Counted from the first letter of the stretch, positions 20,776-30,775 are shown. The stretch is 64,000 nt of DNA from Asparagopsis taxiformis (GCA_030407315.1 JALQPE010001902.1:124001-188000), one strand, 5' to 3'. Notes: generated by a model from the letters alone, not told the origin. Program-made: numbers and translations.

Positions 20776-21506
20776 CGAGAAATAGATTCTTCACCTCAAT
20801 CAGCCACCAGCAGAAAACAATCTTCTCTCCTACCTGGCGTTAAAAACCTTCGGCAACAATCTTGATAAACCTTAAATGCACAGTTAAAGAGTTAACCTGA
20901 ATATTTTCAGGTATACTTTGGCTAGGTAGGGTACGTAATGAGGAATAATTAGGTTCTTCGGCGGCCTTTCAATACAATTATTTCGCCAACGGACATTTCC
21001 ATTTTTGTTTTGAATTTGAAGTCCCCTCGAGAGATTGAGTTTGAAATCTGCCATCGGAGATTTCAAAACCAATCTCTTGAGAGGACTTCATCTTCTGTTC
21101 GAACTTGTAGACTCGTTCTTACAACCAGTATATAAATATACACATTGATTTCACTGCATCATTCTCGATCCCTGCGTCTCTTTATACATACACGTCTAGG
21201 TTCCGTTATATTGCCACAGCGAAAAATACACCCAATCTACTGGTAATGGCTTCGAGCAGCTCGGAATAAGATCTTTATTATATGGTGATGAATGTTCAAG
21301 AGAGATGATCATCACGATGTTGGTCTCCCATGTCGCTTGGGACAGGTGTTAGTAATTTATAACCGTTACGAGTTATGCAAGTATAAAAATAGTAACCTAC
21401 CAATTTTCTCTCTATCATTCCACACGGATACAAGCTGTACAGTTTCGTCATCTTTCCTGTTTCCTCAGTCGATACCTCTTCCATTCTTTTCCTGGGAATA
21501 CCCATT
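20776..21506. promoter_or_regulatory. Divergent promoter region between the methyltransferase-SET and 462-aa genes
   Basis: 731 bp between two divergent start codons. It holds TATAAATATA at 21,131-21,140 and a 72-bp inverted repeat at 21,018-21,089. It is the only intergenic space of the element without a copy of the AATAATACCCGGTATTATT palindrome. The same region is conserved in the inverted copy at about 32,771-33,501. Promoter function is inferred from gene orientation and the TATA-like word. Confidence 0.5.
21018..21089. repeat. Imperfect inverted repeat in the divergent promoter
   Basis: GAAGTCC...TCGAGAGATTGAGTTTGAAATC is followed by a short centre (TGCCATCG) and the mirror GAGATTTCAAAACCAATCTCTTGAGAGGACTTC. 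Arms are about 32 bp with a few mismatches. It is preserved at 33,189-33,260 in the inverted copy. It may be an operator read in both directions or a transcribed hairpin. Confidence 0.8.
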
Positions 21507-22895
21507 ATGCAAGACCCAACAGAGTTTGTCTCCGAAGGATCAGTCATTGAAGTAGAATGGAGTTTACGAACGAGAGGAAGGAAACAGAAAAAGGTTTGGT
21601 GGGGCGCCAAAGTTTTGAGTACTGCCAAGCCGGACGCGTCCGGAGAACATCGTTTGACTGGAAACTTGTTTGTTACGCTGCAATATCAATCTGAACACGG
21701 TTTCGACCAGTCAGTCTCTACAGCAAAATTATTCAAGAACAATTCGCTGCTGGACATTGACTCTGGAAACATGCTACGTTGGAGGTTTGGAGAGCAACTA
21801 GCACTAGAGCAGACGATCTCGTCGGCGGGTGAAGACAGTTTCCATAAAAAAGACTGCAAAGAAAACATGTTGAGTCGATCTAAGTCCGAGCCGCGCTTAG
21901 TTTGCGATGAGAGTCCTCCTGGTCCTAACATCAATGAGGACATATCCAAGCTGTTTCAAAAGGTATCCTACCTCGAAAGGCAGATTTTCAACTGTCGCGG
22001 TTCATCAAGCGCTACTGGACCCATCTTCGGAAACATTGTGTGCGACTACCTGTTCCAGAGAGTTGGCTTAAAACTGGACAAACCCCTGTCCTCCAAAATC
22101 ACGAAGTCTGAAACAGGCCGGGAAGTGAGCTCCTTGGTGCAAGACTATGTGACGGCAAGAGCAGATTGCTCGCTTGAACAGTTTTTACAACTTTCCAGGC
22201 TATGCGAAGAGAAGAACAACCCAAACACAATTTTCCTGCCGAGCGTCGAGGCGGTTCGAATTTCAACTGGGAGAGATAAAGAGCTATCGATCCACTTTGG
22301 AACATACTATGACCTCTGCAATACTTTAGCTCCTTCCATGTCTACATGCACGAACTCTACTATCCTCAAGTGGAAGAAAACACGACACGATTCTGGGTCT
22401 TCTGTCATTAGAGTTTTGGGAACTCTAGCAGACAGTGCTTCAGAAGATTCTATTCCATCTACAAAGGCTGTTCTTGTTGGTTCCTCTTTATACAGGAGAT
22501 CTGAAAACATGAGTAGTACTGTCGTTCTTACTCGAGAATCTGATGAGTACGACTATGTCAATTGCAGCTATTCGTATCCTTTGGAAGCTCGCTTCCTCTC
22601 AAGTCGAGAAATGCAAGAGAACTTTGAGCTGCCGGACAGCAAAAATTTCAAACTGGCCAACTCGTTCTCACTGACCTGGAAACCTGTTCAAGGCCCTCGT
22701 CCATATGGAACTTTCGAGCGCGTTCTCAAGAATGTTGTGTTGGGAACTGCATACTTGAACCTCCCAGCATGCATTTTCAGTGGACACACCATCTGCAGCG
22801 AGCTAGACACAATTGGACATGACGTTATCGTTGGACAGAATAGTTCCCCTGTCGATGCACCTCATCCTACCGTACACAATGTCGCCTCCGAGTAA
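21507..22895 (+). CDS. 462-aa cargo protein of unknown function, possible Tudor-like N-terminus
   Basis: Intact frame; I do not recognise the family as a whole. Residues 8-95 look like a small beta-barrel of the Tudor/SH3 kind. They have alternating hydrophobic strands with GSVIEVEWSL, a KKVWWGAKVLS strand (double W, then GAKV) and a NLFVTLQYQSEHGFDQ strand, ending in LRWRFGEQLA. That would suit a reader of methylated chromatin encoded next to a SET methyltransferase, but this is inference. Residues 150-330 are helical (FQKVSYLERQI, SSLVQDYVTARADC). The C-terminal third has strand-rich segments (VVLTRESDEYDYVNCSYSY). It is divergent from the triple-fusion gene and convergent with the coiled-coil gene. 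A broken copy is at 31383-32770. No counterpart was recognised in the second gene set. Confidence 0.6.
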   Translation: MQDPTEFVSEGSVIEVEWSLRTRGRKQKKVWWGAKVLSTAKPDASGEHRLTGNLFVTLQYQSEHGFDQSVSTAKLFKNNSLLDIDSGNMLRWRFGEQLALEQTISSAGEDSFHKKDCKENMLSRSKSEPRLVCDESPPGPNINEDISKLFQKVSYLERQIFNCRGSSSATGPIFGNIVCDYLFQRVGLKLDKPLSSKITKSETGREVSSLVQDYVTARADCSLEQFLQLSRLCEEKNNPNTIFLPSVEAVRISTGRDKELSIHFGTYYDLCNTLAPSMSTCTNSTILKWKKTRHDSGSSVIRVLGTLADSASEDSIPSTKAVLVGSSLYRRSENMSSTVVLTRESDEYDYVNCSYSYPLEARFLSSREMQENFELPDSKNFKLANSFSLTWKPVQGPRPYGTFERVLKNVVLGTAYLNLPACIFSGHTICSELDTIGHDVIVGQNSSPVDAPHPTVHNVASE

Positions 22896-23040
22896 AACGT
22901 TTTCTATCTTTTCTAGATGGGTCTACAAGACTGTTTAGAGTTAGTCAACCTCGATTAAGTCGATGGTATCCATCGATACATGCTCCGTATCTTTCTGGCC
23001 TGTTCCTTCGTCCAGGGACTGTCTGCATTCTGTAACAATG

Positions 23041-23215
23041 ATTGCTCTCCACTTGGCAAAATATCCCTGAAAATAATACCGGGTATTATTCTTAGGTTTC
23101 GTCCAGGGATCGCCTGTAGTCGGTACGAATGATTGCCCTCCACTTGGCAAAATATTCCTCAAAATAATACCCGGTATTATTTTCCGCACTACTCTGCCAG
23201 GTGGAGCTACGGCAT
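23041..23215. repeat. Pair of CCCGGTAT palindromes in a convergent intergenic space
   Basis: Two palindromes at 23,070-23,090 (centre ACCGGGT) and 23,161-23,183 (centre ACCCGGT) stand 91 bp apart, in opposite orientation of the unpaired central base. Flanks carry the same accessory words as the arrays: CCACTTGGC on one side and CCAGGTGGAG followed by CATTGG on the other. They lie between the 3' ends of the 462-aa and 507-aa genes. An equivalent pair is at 31,094-31,209. Confidence 0.9.
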
Positions 23216-23500
23216 TGGATGGGACTGCACAGGCCCCGAAGGTACTAGAGGCGTGCTCAATGACAGGGTAAAACTCTTAACCGTAGTAGACATGACGCTT
23301 TCTAGTCGCAGAGTGAGCTGAAAAAAAAGAACGATAGCTATTGTTTCCAGTACACCATGTAGTACGTAGCATGCTGCGGTGCACCTTTTCCACGCACATC
23401 CTAGACAGTTTCACATCTAAAGGTTTTTATTTCTCTTAAGTCTCTCGTAGTAGTCGGTTCCCTTCAAAGGCTATGAAACTTTACTTCTACGCCTCCATTA
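23216..23500. other. 3' intergenic gap
   Basis: Non-coding remainder of the convergent space up to the stop codon of the 507-aa gene. Nothing further is visible. Confidence 0.3.
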
Positions 23501-25024
23501 TCAATCTTCCTCATCAAGGAAAACTTCAACGTAGCTTTCACTCCCATCTTCTTCATTTCCATGTCCGCTATCCTCCTCAAACGCGGTACTACGCTGTTCC
23601 AAGTGTTGTTCATCGAATTTTTCGTTAGTAATTGTCAGTACATCTTCACAGAGATGCCTCTTACAGATTCGGTCACTCGGCAACATCGCCTTTCCTAATT
23701 GTTTGAGCTCGTCTTGTACACTTTCTTCGAAGGTCTGACCTGATTGTACCTTGAAAATTCCTAGAATCCCGGAAGCGATTGCATAGACAAATCTGAGTGA
23801 ATTGCAGGAACGTCGCAGGAAAACCATTCTACTCGTGCATTGAAGGAAAGCAATTGCAGTGTTCAGGGCTACCTCCAGGATATTGATTCTCCTTCGAATC
23901 ATCCTTTTGGCCACACATCCCGATATCTCGACTTCGTACTGAATGATGACAACCATCTCTTTCCGCTCAGCGATGAATTGTATCAAGATCTCGGAATTCT
24001 TGTCATCCACAACTTTCCGTTCCTCAGGCCTTAGATTTCCGTTGGTCACACGGGTATCGGGGATAACATCCATATCTCGAATGAGATCGTGAGTTGGAAA
24101 CTCGAAAGTGATAGAGGCGTCCGTTTCCAACACTAGAGCGAACCCCAGTTCGACAAGGAATCGATGGCGCACCTGCTCTCTAGACTTGTTCAGGAAACCG
24201 AGCACCTTTGTCAGCGCAACTTTCGTAACAGCCAAAGATATTTCACGCTTGCTCAACTGTCCACCATTTCCATCTGTTTTCCTCCGCTTCCTAGCCCCTC
24301 CGTCAATGCTTCCTGCAGGCTGGTTTCGGCCATCGCCAGTGGCACCATAAACAACTTCTTCGATTATTTTGTCCGGAATGTACTTGTTCTCCTTCCAGAC
24401 GTTGAACGCATTCGAATCGCGTCCAGAGCTCGAGCCTTCCACTGTACGGCCTGTACCCGACTTTTCCTTCTGAATGTTCCGCAGGAGAGACATCACCACT
24501 TGGAATCGAAGCTCGATGTTGTTCTTCCCGGTGTTTGATTGGAACACATCCCTCTTGTCATTGCTCTGCTTCGCAAACATCATTGCAGAGAGCAACCTGC
24601 AACCACGGAGGTCGTAGATTCCTTGGTTGGTGTAAATTGTCGCCCCAGCATCAATCTTGTCGACCAGCAAAGGTACAACAGTTCCAAATACTGCACACAG
24701 AAAATTGTAAGAAAACGATAGTTCTGCTGACTGCGAGATGCGCAAACGGTCCCTGTCCTTGTCAGTCATCCCCTTCTTCGAAGTGCCCTGACTCTGCTGT
24801 AATAAACCATCACAGATGTCTTTCACACCCTGTAGTTCCGTTACAATAAACTCGACGCGACTCATCAGCTTTTCGATTTGCTGGCGTTGGGACGTTCGAT
24901 CATCGTCGATTTCATCCATCCTCTCCCCAATACGACGAACTTCCCCAGTCACTGTCCTGAATCCCTCTCGAATAATCCCTGCTAGGCAGTCATTTGGATT
25001 TTCCTCACGACGCTGAGATTCCAT
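23501..25024 (-). CDS. 507-aa coiled-coil cargo protein, unrecognised
   Basis: Intact frame with no family recognised. The N-terminus (about 15-80) has a heptad pattern (FRTVTGEVRRIGERMDEIDDD, RQQIEKLMSRVEFIVTELQGV) typical of an oligomerising coiled coil. A basic patch GARKRRKTDGNG at about 245 could direct it to the nucleus. It is followed by helical segments and strand-rich segments such as MVVIIQYEVEIS, and ends in an acidic tail. It sits last in the element, directly inside the right subterminal repeats. A frameshifted copy is at 29253-30775. The gene at 51713-53963 occupies a similar place in the second set and also starts with a coiled coil. A DNA-end-binding accessory protein comparable in role to TnpA of CACTA elements is possible but unproven. 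Confidence 0.65.
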   Translation of the reverse strand: MESQRREENPNDCLAGIIREGFRTVTGEVRRIGERMDEIDDDRTSQRQQIEKLMSRVEFIVTELQGVKDICDGLLQQSQGTSKKGMTDKDRDRLRISQSAELSFSYNFLCAVFGTVVPLLVDKIDAGATIYTNQGIYDLRGCRLLSAMMFAKQSNDKRDVFQSNTGKNNIELRFQVVMSLLRNIQKEKSGTGRTVEGSSSGRDSNAFNVWKENKYIPDKIIEEVVYGATGDGRNQPAGSIDGGARKRRKTDGNGGQLSKREISLAVTKVALTKVLGFLNKSREQVRHRFLVELGFALVLETDASITFEFPTHDLIRDMDVIPDTRVTNGNLRPEERKVVDDKNSEILIQFIAERKEMVVIIQYEVEISGCVAKRMIRRRINILEVALNTAIAFLQCTSRMVFLRRSCNSLRFVYAIASGILGIFKVQSGQTFEESVQDELKQLGKAMLPSDRICKRHLCEDVLTITNEKFDEQHLEQRSTAFEEDSGHGNEEDGSESYVEVFLDEED

Positions 25025-25289
25025 CTTCCGTCAAAATTCGCCTTCGCCTCTCGTTCCAATCGCAGAGTGTCACTCCAAACGCTTTTCCTGGAACTAGAAT
25101 GCTAGCAATAGTAACAAATAATGCCAACTACTCTACTCATATCCTCGGAAAACGACCGATTTTCTCCTACCTTTTTTGTAACGGTCATTTCCATGTGACC
25201 ATGCATCCTCTACACTTCTCACTACTAGTAGCTTCAGAATAGTTTCCTCTCTTCTCTACTTGAACTCACATGCGAACACATTGTACAAC

Positions 25290-25722
25290 CCTATCCTGGA
25301 CAACTATTGCAACATTGAATCTCAGAAAATACCAATCACCAATTACTATCAAGGCAGTACTTGCAGGCAGTACAATTCACTGCCGGAGCCAGTATATTTT
25401 ACTGCCTGATTCTAATGCCAGGTCATTTGCCAGGGCAGTACTGTACGGCAGTACATTCCATTGCAGAAATCATCAAAAATCACTGCATTGCACTACTGCC
25501 CTGTGGTACCAGCAAAAATTACTAGAATTTGCTATCGTACAGTACTGAATTCTGCTACATACCGTACTGCCAGGAAATTTTGTATTTTACTGCCTGCGGC
25601 ACTAGAACTGAAAAAATTAAAATAGTAATTTTACTGCCTCAGGCACTACATTGCTCAGGCAGTGATTTTTACTGCCTCAGGCAGTAAATTTACTACATTT
25701 TTTAATCTCAAACTCGGTAGTG
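25290..25722. repeat. Right subterminal repeats and CACTA-type end of the large element
   Basis: Repeated CTGCC/GGCAG words, including the palindromic ACTGCCTCAGGCAGT type, end at GTAGTG (25,717-25,722). Read on the minus strand the end is CACTACCGAGTTTGAG, matching CACTACTGAGTTTTAG at 28,557 with two differences in 16. Subterminal repeats in CACTA elements bind accessory transposition protein. The first bases outside the element are TTG; the partner target duplication cannot be seen. Confidence 0.75.
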
Positions 25723-26957
25723 TTGTCGTTCCGGAGCAGGAAGTGAATATCCGAACGTCGTTGACGACAACGAAATGAGAGCTGTGGCCCAGTTCGGGAG
25801 GCGTGTTCTTCTCCCTGGAGGCTCTGTTTTCATATTCACTTCAGTACAATATGCAAATGGGTGGATGAAAGCACTGGAGCAAGAATCATATAAGGTTATG
25901 AAGTATTTGTTCATTGTGGTGAAAGACACCAAAAGACTTCAGTTCACACGCGCAGAGTTTTTTCCACAGAATTCCTGTGAGTACGGGGTCCTCGGTTATG
26001 CTCCAGGTGTCCATCCCACAGGGTTCAAACCAAATCTGACAAGCCCATACTCCTTTGTGAAATGTACTGAGAAAAGGAAATTCTCGACTATAACAGGAGT
26101 AGGAATTCCTCAACACAAGTTGATGAAGCCAGGAAGTAAGTCTCCAATCCTGACAGAGGAGAAAAACCCCGATCTACTTGCTGAGATCATGACAACTTTT
26201 TGCCCCTCCGATGGTTCAGTGATAGATATATATGCTGGGACGTTTACAACAGCCATTGCTGCAATGATGACAAGCAGGAAGTGCACTGCAGTAGAGATGG
26301 ATGCCTCGAGGTTCCGAATAGCGTACAAAAGACTTCGACGAATGGTCTCCCAATACCATACCCCTCTTGAACGGCACAGGAAGAAAGAACGAAAGTCCTT
26401 ATTTGTCCGAGAGCCAGAAGAAATCCGATCAGAGGCCCCGGCTGGAGTGAAACCCAAGTCTATACACGTTTGCGAAGGAAGTTCCGAAATGGATTCAGTT
26501 CGTGAGGTTCAAACCCAGGATGTACCTGTGATGAATTTATCAAATACCTCTGCTGCTGAGACACCTCCTTCAGGAAAAACCAAAGATTTATTCAATAACC
26601 CTATATTCTCCAAGTTTCGGACTGGACAACAGGTCACCCTTTTCTATGAAAGCCGGGTTATTGGTACTGCTCGACTGGCTCTTCCAAAACCATCGAAAAA
26701 GTTGTTCAGCTGCACACTCCATGGGCATCGACTCCATGGATACTGAAAAAATATGCGAAAGCAGCCCTCCTTTCCTGGTCGTAATCACCAATTTTGTCAT
26801 GTCGGAGATTGAAAAAAGTAGCAAGTACCCCTACGTGTGTCCTGGTCCAGAAGGCTCACCTGAGACATTTGGAGATATGTTCAAGGCTGGTCTATATGTT
26901 TGGGATGTTCGGTGCATGGAACCAATGAGGGGCTCCTCCCAGACTGTGATGATGTAG
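25723..26957 (+). pseudogene. C-terminal half of a methyltransferase of the same family, truncated by the CACTA end
   Basis: The open frame starts abruptly at the element boundary. It contains LLPGGSVFIFTSVQYANGW (after motif IV) and motif I GSVIDIYAGTFTTAIAAM, but the DPPF/Y motif that should lie about a dozen codons upstream is missing. It is therefore a fragment of a beta-class methyltransferase cut by insertion. The main frame ends at 26,746. A second frame (to 26,957) carries on with PYVCPGPEGSPETFGDMF and YVWDVR, indicating a frameshift near 26,700. This tail resembles the N-terminal domain of the protein at 40533-44465 (FPYMFDGAEGPPETMGGAY, YPWDTR). No SET domain is present. Probably dead. 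Confidence 0.75.
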
Positions 26958-28556
26958 ATGGAAGTAGAACGTTTCAACTGGAAGATTGCGTAAATTCAAT
27001 TTTCGACCGTTTAGTTTCGTGAGTTTAATGGTACTAGCTAGTAGGTACAAGAAGAGGCAGCATTTCTGTTTGGAACCCCGATCTCCGCAATGTTCATGAC
27101 CATGCAGCAGCGTAAGCAAAAATTCCGCTGTAGTTTCTGGAAATATCTATCGTGGTGGAAACCTCTACATCAAATGTGGCTTTGCTTTTCTACAGTGCTT
27201 TACTCCATCGGTTTAGTACTACTAAGGCGTCTTATTCATGAACAAATACACGGTTGAGCTCATTTGTGCCATAAGCCAGTGTGGCAGTGTAGGCGTGGTA
27301 TAGACTCGAATCGCTTGTCTAAGACTCTTTCTAGGTCGCTCATTGTCTCATGTAACGTATTAAAATTGACGCTCATTGCCCTGTGCGTCAGACGTATGTG
27401 CAAAGCAAGTATACTCTGATTGAAATGATTGGTAAAACTTGTACAAGCACAATTCATGTACGTACATATCGTAGACGTGTTCAATAGATTAAACCATAGC
27501 CTATGGATGCATTTTCTCTCTCCATTGCCATGGCGTGTTCACAATTGTGCTCTCAAGCGATTGATCGCTTACGTGAGATTATCGCCACCTACGCCGCACG
27601 TATCTCATGCAGTTGTCTAGCCCTATTCCTCACGCTCCGTCACCCAGCATCTTTTACCAGCGTTAAACAACAGAAACCGTATCCACACAACCCTTCATCC
27701 TCCATGGTGTGTACCATCACCATCCCTTCCGGGTTAGTAATCATCAACATCATCATACCCGTGTCATGCGCAGCCATGCCGAGTCGTGGCGCCAATTTCA
27801 AACACATGCGACCAGCCATCTGCGATGTGCAGGCCATTCAAATCGCCATATACATATCCTTCGTAGGTTCCAATCAGCCGCGATTCAAACAGCAGATCGT
27901 CAGATTTTCCAGGGCTTCTGTGGAGAATTGCTTGTCCGACACTACCTGTACCGGTACATACGTCTGTATCAGTTTTGATGACGGCATAGGACCGTACTCA
28001 TTGGCCCCTCGCAGTACATGCGCCTGCCTTCCTACCAACCCGGACGATTTGCAATCAGCAACATTAATGTTCCTGTGCAAATCCTATCTGTCTACCTGGC
28101 GACTTATGCTTCGACTTTAGCGACGTCACCGCATCGCTTGGCCTCCCATCGGCCCAATGAGTTTCTGATTCATCGGTGAACACGAACAGAAATGGTCTCA
28201 CAGGCGCGCAGTGTAGAACTAATGATGATTGTCCGGGTGCGCATGCATGTCTCGCGAATGAGGATGTTGAATCAGCCAATGTTACGCGATGTTCGGATGC
28301 GCATGTTTGTTGTCTGTGTGTCCCCACTGTGAGCTAGGTTTCTTGCGATTGCGACAATGACAAAAGTACAGATGGATAGGTCTGTGCCGCATGGCGCGGA
28401 ATCTCCCTTTGTGTCCCGCCTGGAACTGACGCTTTTTTCTACACGAGTATGTTTCGCTGGTACCAACGCCGTCTGAAATTTATTAATTTATTTTCATCCA
28501 TCACTATTTTCCGAAATGTAGTTCACCGACATGCATACAACGGTACATGTTGACAT
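26958..28556. other. Spacer between inverted copies, no convincing gene
   Basis: About 1.6 kb without a supported gene. A plus-strand open frame at 27503-28120 has random-looking composition. Minus-strand fragments in different frames between 28,327 and 27,640 (for example DESETHWADGRPSD and LIGTYEGYVYGDLNGLHI) look somewhat protein-like and could be an old, frameshifted gene, but I cannot name a family. It contains one TGTACCGGTACA palindrome at about 27,947. Confidence 0.4.
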
Positions 28557-28985
28557 CACTACTGAGTTTTAGATTAAAAAATGTAGTAAATTTACTGCCT
28601 GAGGCAGTAAAAAACACTGCCTGACCAATTTGGTGCCTGAGGCAGTAAAATTACTATTTTAATTTTTTCAGTTCTAGTGCCGCAGGCAGTAAAATACAAA
28701 ATTTCCTGGCAGTACGGTATGTAGCAGAATGCAGTACTGTACGATAGCAAATGCTAGTAAGTTTTGCTGGTACCACAGGGCAGTAGTGCAATGCAGTGAT
28801 TTTTGATGATTTTTGCAATGGAATGTACTGCCGTACAGTACTGCCTTGGCAAATGACGTGGTATTAGAATCAGGCAGTAAAATATACTGGCTCCGGCAGT
28901 GAATTGTACTGCCTGCAAGTACTGCCTTGATAGTAATTGGTGATTGGTATTTTCTGAGATTCAATATTGCAATAGTTGTCCAGGA
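28557..28985. repeat. CACTA-type end and subterminal repeats of the inverted copy
   Basis: CACTAC at 28,557-28,562 is followed by the same GGCAGT/ACTGCC subterminal repeats as at 25,290-25,722, in mirror orientation. CAT precedes the end. There is no visible target duplication shared with the other element, so the two were probably inserted separately. Confidence 0.75.
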
Positions 28986-29252
28986 TAGGGTCGTTGTACA
29001 ATGTGTTCGCATGTGAGTTCAAGTAGAGAAGAGAGGAAACTATTCTGAAGCTACTAGTAGTGAGAAGTGTAGAGGATACATGGTCACATGGAAATGACCG
29101 TTACAAAAAAGGTAGGAGAAAATCGGTCGTTTTCCGAGGATATGAGTAGAGTAGTTGGCATTATTTGTTACTATTGCTAGCATTCTCGTTGCAGGAAAAT
29201 CGTCTGGAGTGACACTTTTGCGATTGGAACGAGAGGCGAAGTTTGACGGAAG

Positions 29253-30775
29253 ATGGAATCTCAGCGTCGTGAGGAAAATCCAAATGACTGCCTAGCAGGG
29301 ATTATTCGAGAGGGATTCAGGACAGTGACTGGGGAAGTTCGTCGTATTGGGGAGAGGATGGATGAAATCGACGATGATCGAACGTCCCAACGCCAGCAAA
29401 TCGAAAAGCTGATGAGTCGCGTCGAGTTTATAGTAACGGAATTACAGGGTGTGAAAGACATCTGTGATGGTTTATTACAGCAGAGTCAGGGCAATTCGAA
29501 GAAGGGGATGACTGACAAGGACAGGGACCGTTTGCGCATCTCGCAGTCAGCAGAACTATCGTTTTCTTACAATTTTCTGTGTGCAGTATTTGGAACTGTT
29601 GTACCTTTGCTGGTCGACAAGATTGATGCTGGGGCGACAATTTACACCAACCAAGGAATCTATGACCTCCGTGGGTGCAGGTTGCTCTCTGCAATGATGT
29701 TTGCGAAGCAGAGCAATGACAAGAGAGATGTGTTCCAATCCAACACCGGGAAGAACAACATCGAGCTTCGATTCCAAGTGGTGAAGTCTCTCCTGCGGAA
29801 GATTCAGAAGGAAAAGTCGGGTACAGGCCGTACAGTGGAAGGCTCGAGCTCTGGACGCGATTCGAATGCGTTCAACGTCTGGAAGGAGAACAAGTACATT
29901 CCGGACAAAATAATCGAAGAAGTTGTTTATGGTGCCACTGGCGATGGCCGAAACCAGCCTGCAGGAAGCATTGACGGAGGGGCTAGGAAGCGGAGGAAAA
30001 CAGATGGAAATGGTGGACAGTTGAGCAAGCGTGAAATATCTTTGGCTGTTACGAAAGTTGCGCTGACAAAGGTGCTCGGTTTCCTGAACAAGTCTAGAGA
30101 GCAGGTGCGCCATCGATTCCTTGTCGAACTGGGGTTCGCTCTAGTGTTGGAAACGGACACATCTATCACTTTCGAGTTTCCAACTCACGATTTCATTCGA
30201 GATATGGATGTTATCCCCGATACCCGTGTGACCAACGGAAATCTAAGGCCTGAGGATGGAAAGTTGTGGATAACAAGAATTCCGAGATCTTGATACAATT
30301 CATCGCTGAGCGGAAAGAGATGGTTGTCATCATTCAGTACGAAGTCGAGATATCGGGATGTATGGCCAAAAGGATGATCCGAAGAAGAATCAATATCCTG
30401 GAGGTAGCCCTGAACACTGCAATTGCTTTCCTTCAATGCACGAGTAGAATGGTTTTCCTGCGACGTTCCTGCAATTCACTCAGATTTGTCTATGCAATCG
30501 CTTCCGGGATTCTAGGAATTTTCAAGGTACAATCAGGTCAGACCTTCGAAGAAAGTGTACAAGACGAGCTCAAACAATTAGGAAAGGCGATGTTGCCGAG
30601 TGATCGAATCTGTAAGAGGCATCTCTGCGAAGATGTACTGACAATTACTAACGAAAAATTCGATGAACAACACTTGGAACAGCGTAGTACCGCGTTTGAG
30701 GAGGATAGCGGACATGGAAATGAAGAAAATGGGAGTGAAAGCTACGTTGAAGTTTTCCTTGATGAGGAAGATTGA
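29253..30775 (+). pseudogene. Frameshifted copy of the 507-aa coiled-coil gene
   Basis: Collinear with the gene at 23501-25024. A one-base loss at about 30,257 (gaggaacgg in the intact copy, gaggatgg here) changes frame after LRPED. The rest continues in a second frame to the stop at 30,773. Otherwise it is almost identical, including the coiled coil and basic patch, so the break is recent. Confidence 0.9.

Larger units (their letters stand above)
1..25722 (+). mobile_element. Giant CACTA-like DNA transposon with chromatin/DNA-modification cargo (left end not seen)
   Basis: The right end is GTAGTG at 25,717-25,722, the complement of CACTAC, preceded by palindromic CTGCC/GGCAG subterminal repeats. 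An independent inverted copy at 28,557 starts with CACTAC followed by the same sequence, which fixes the boundary. CACTA superfamily elements end in CACTA, carry subterminal repeats and encode Tnp2-type transposases; a transposase of that general type is at 2051-5752. Cargo genes are two ParB-dioxygenase fusions, one ParB-methyltransferase-SET fusion and two unrecognised proteins. The left end and a 3-bp target duplication could not be checked inside the window. Membership of 1-17,570 in the same element is inferred from the shared palindromes and gene family, not from a second copy. Confidence 0.65.

Noticed and set aside
27503..28120. 205-codon plus-strand frame in the spacer
   Set aside because: Cys/Ser/Ile-rich random-looking composition and no similarity to any member of the family; the opposite strand looks more protein-like.
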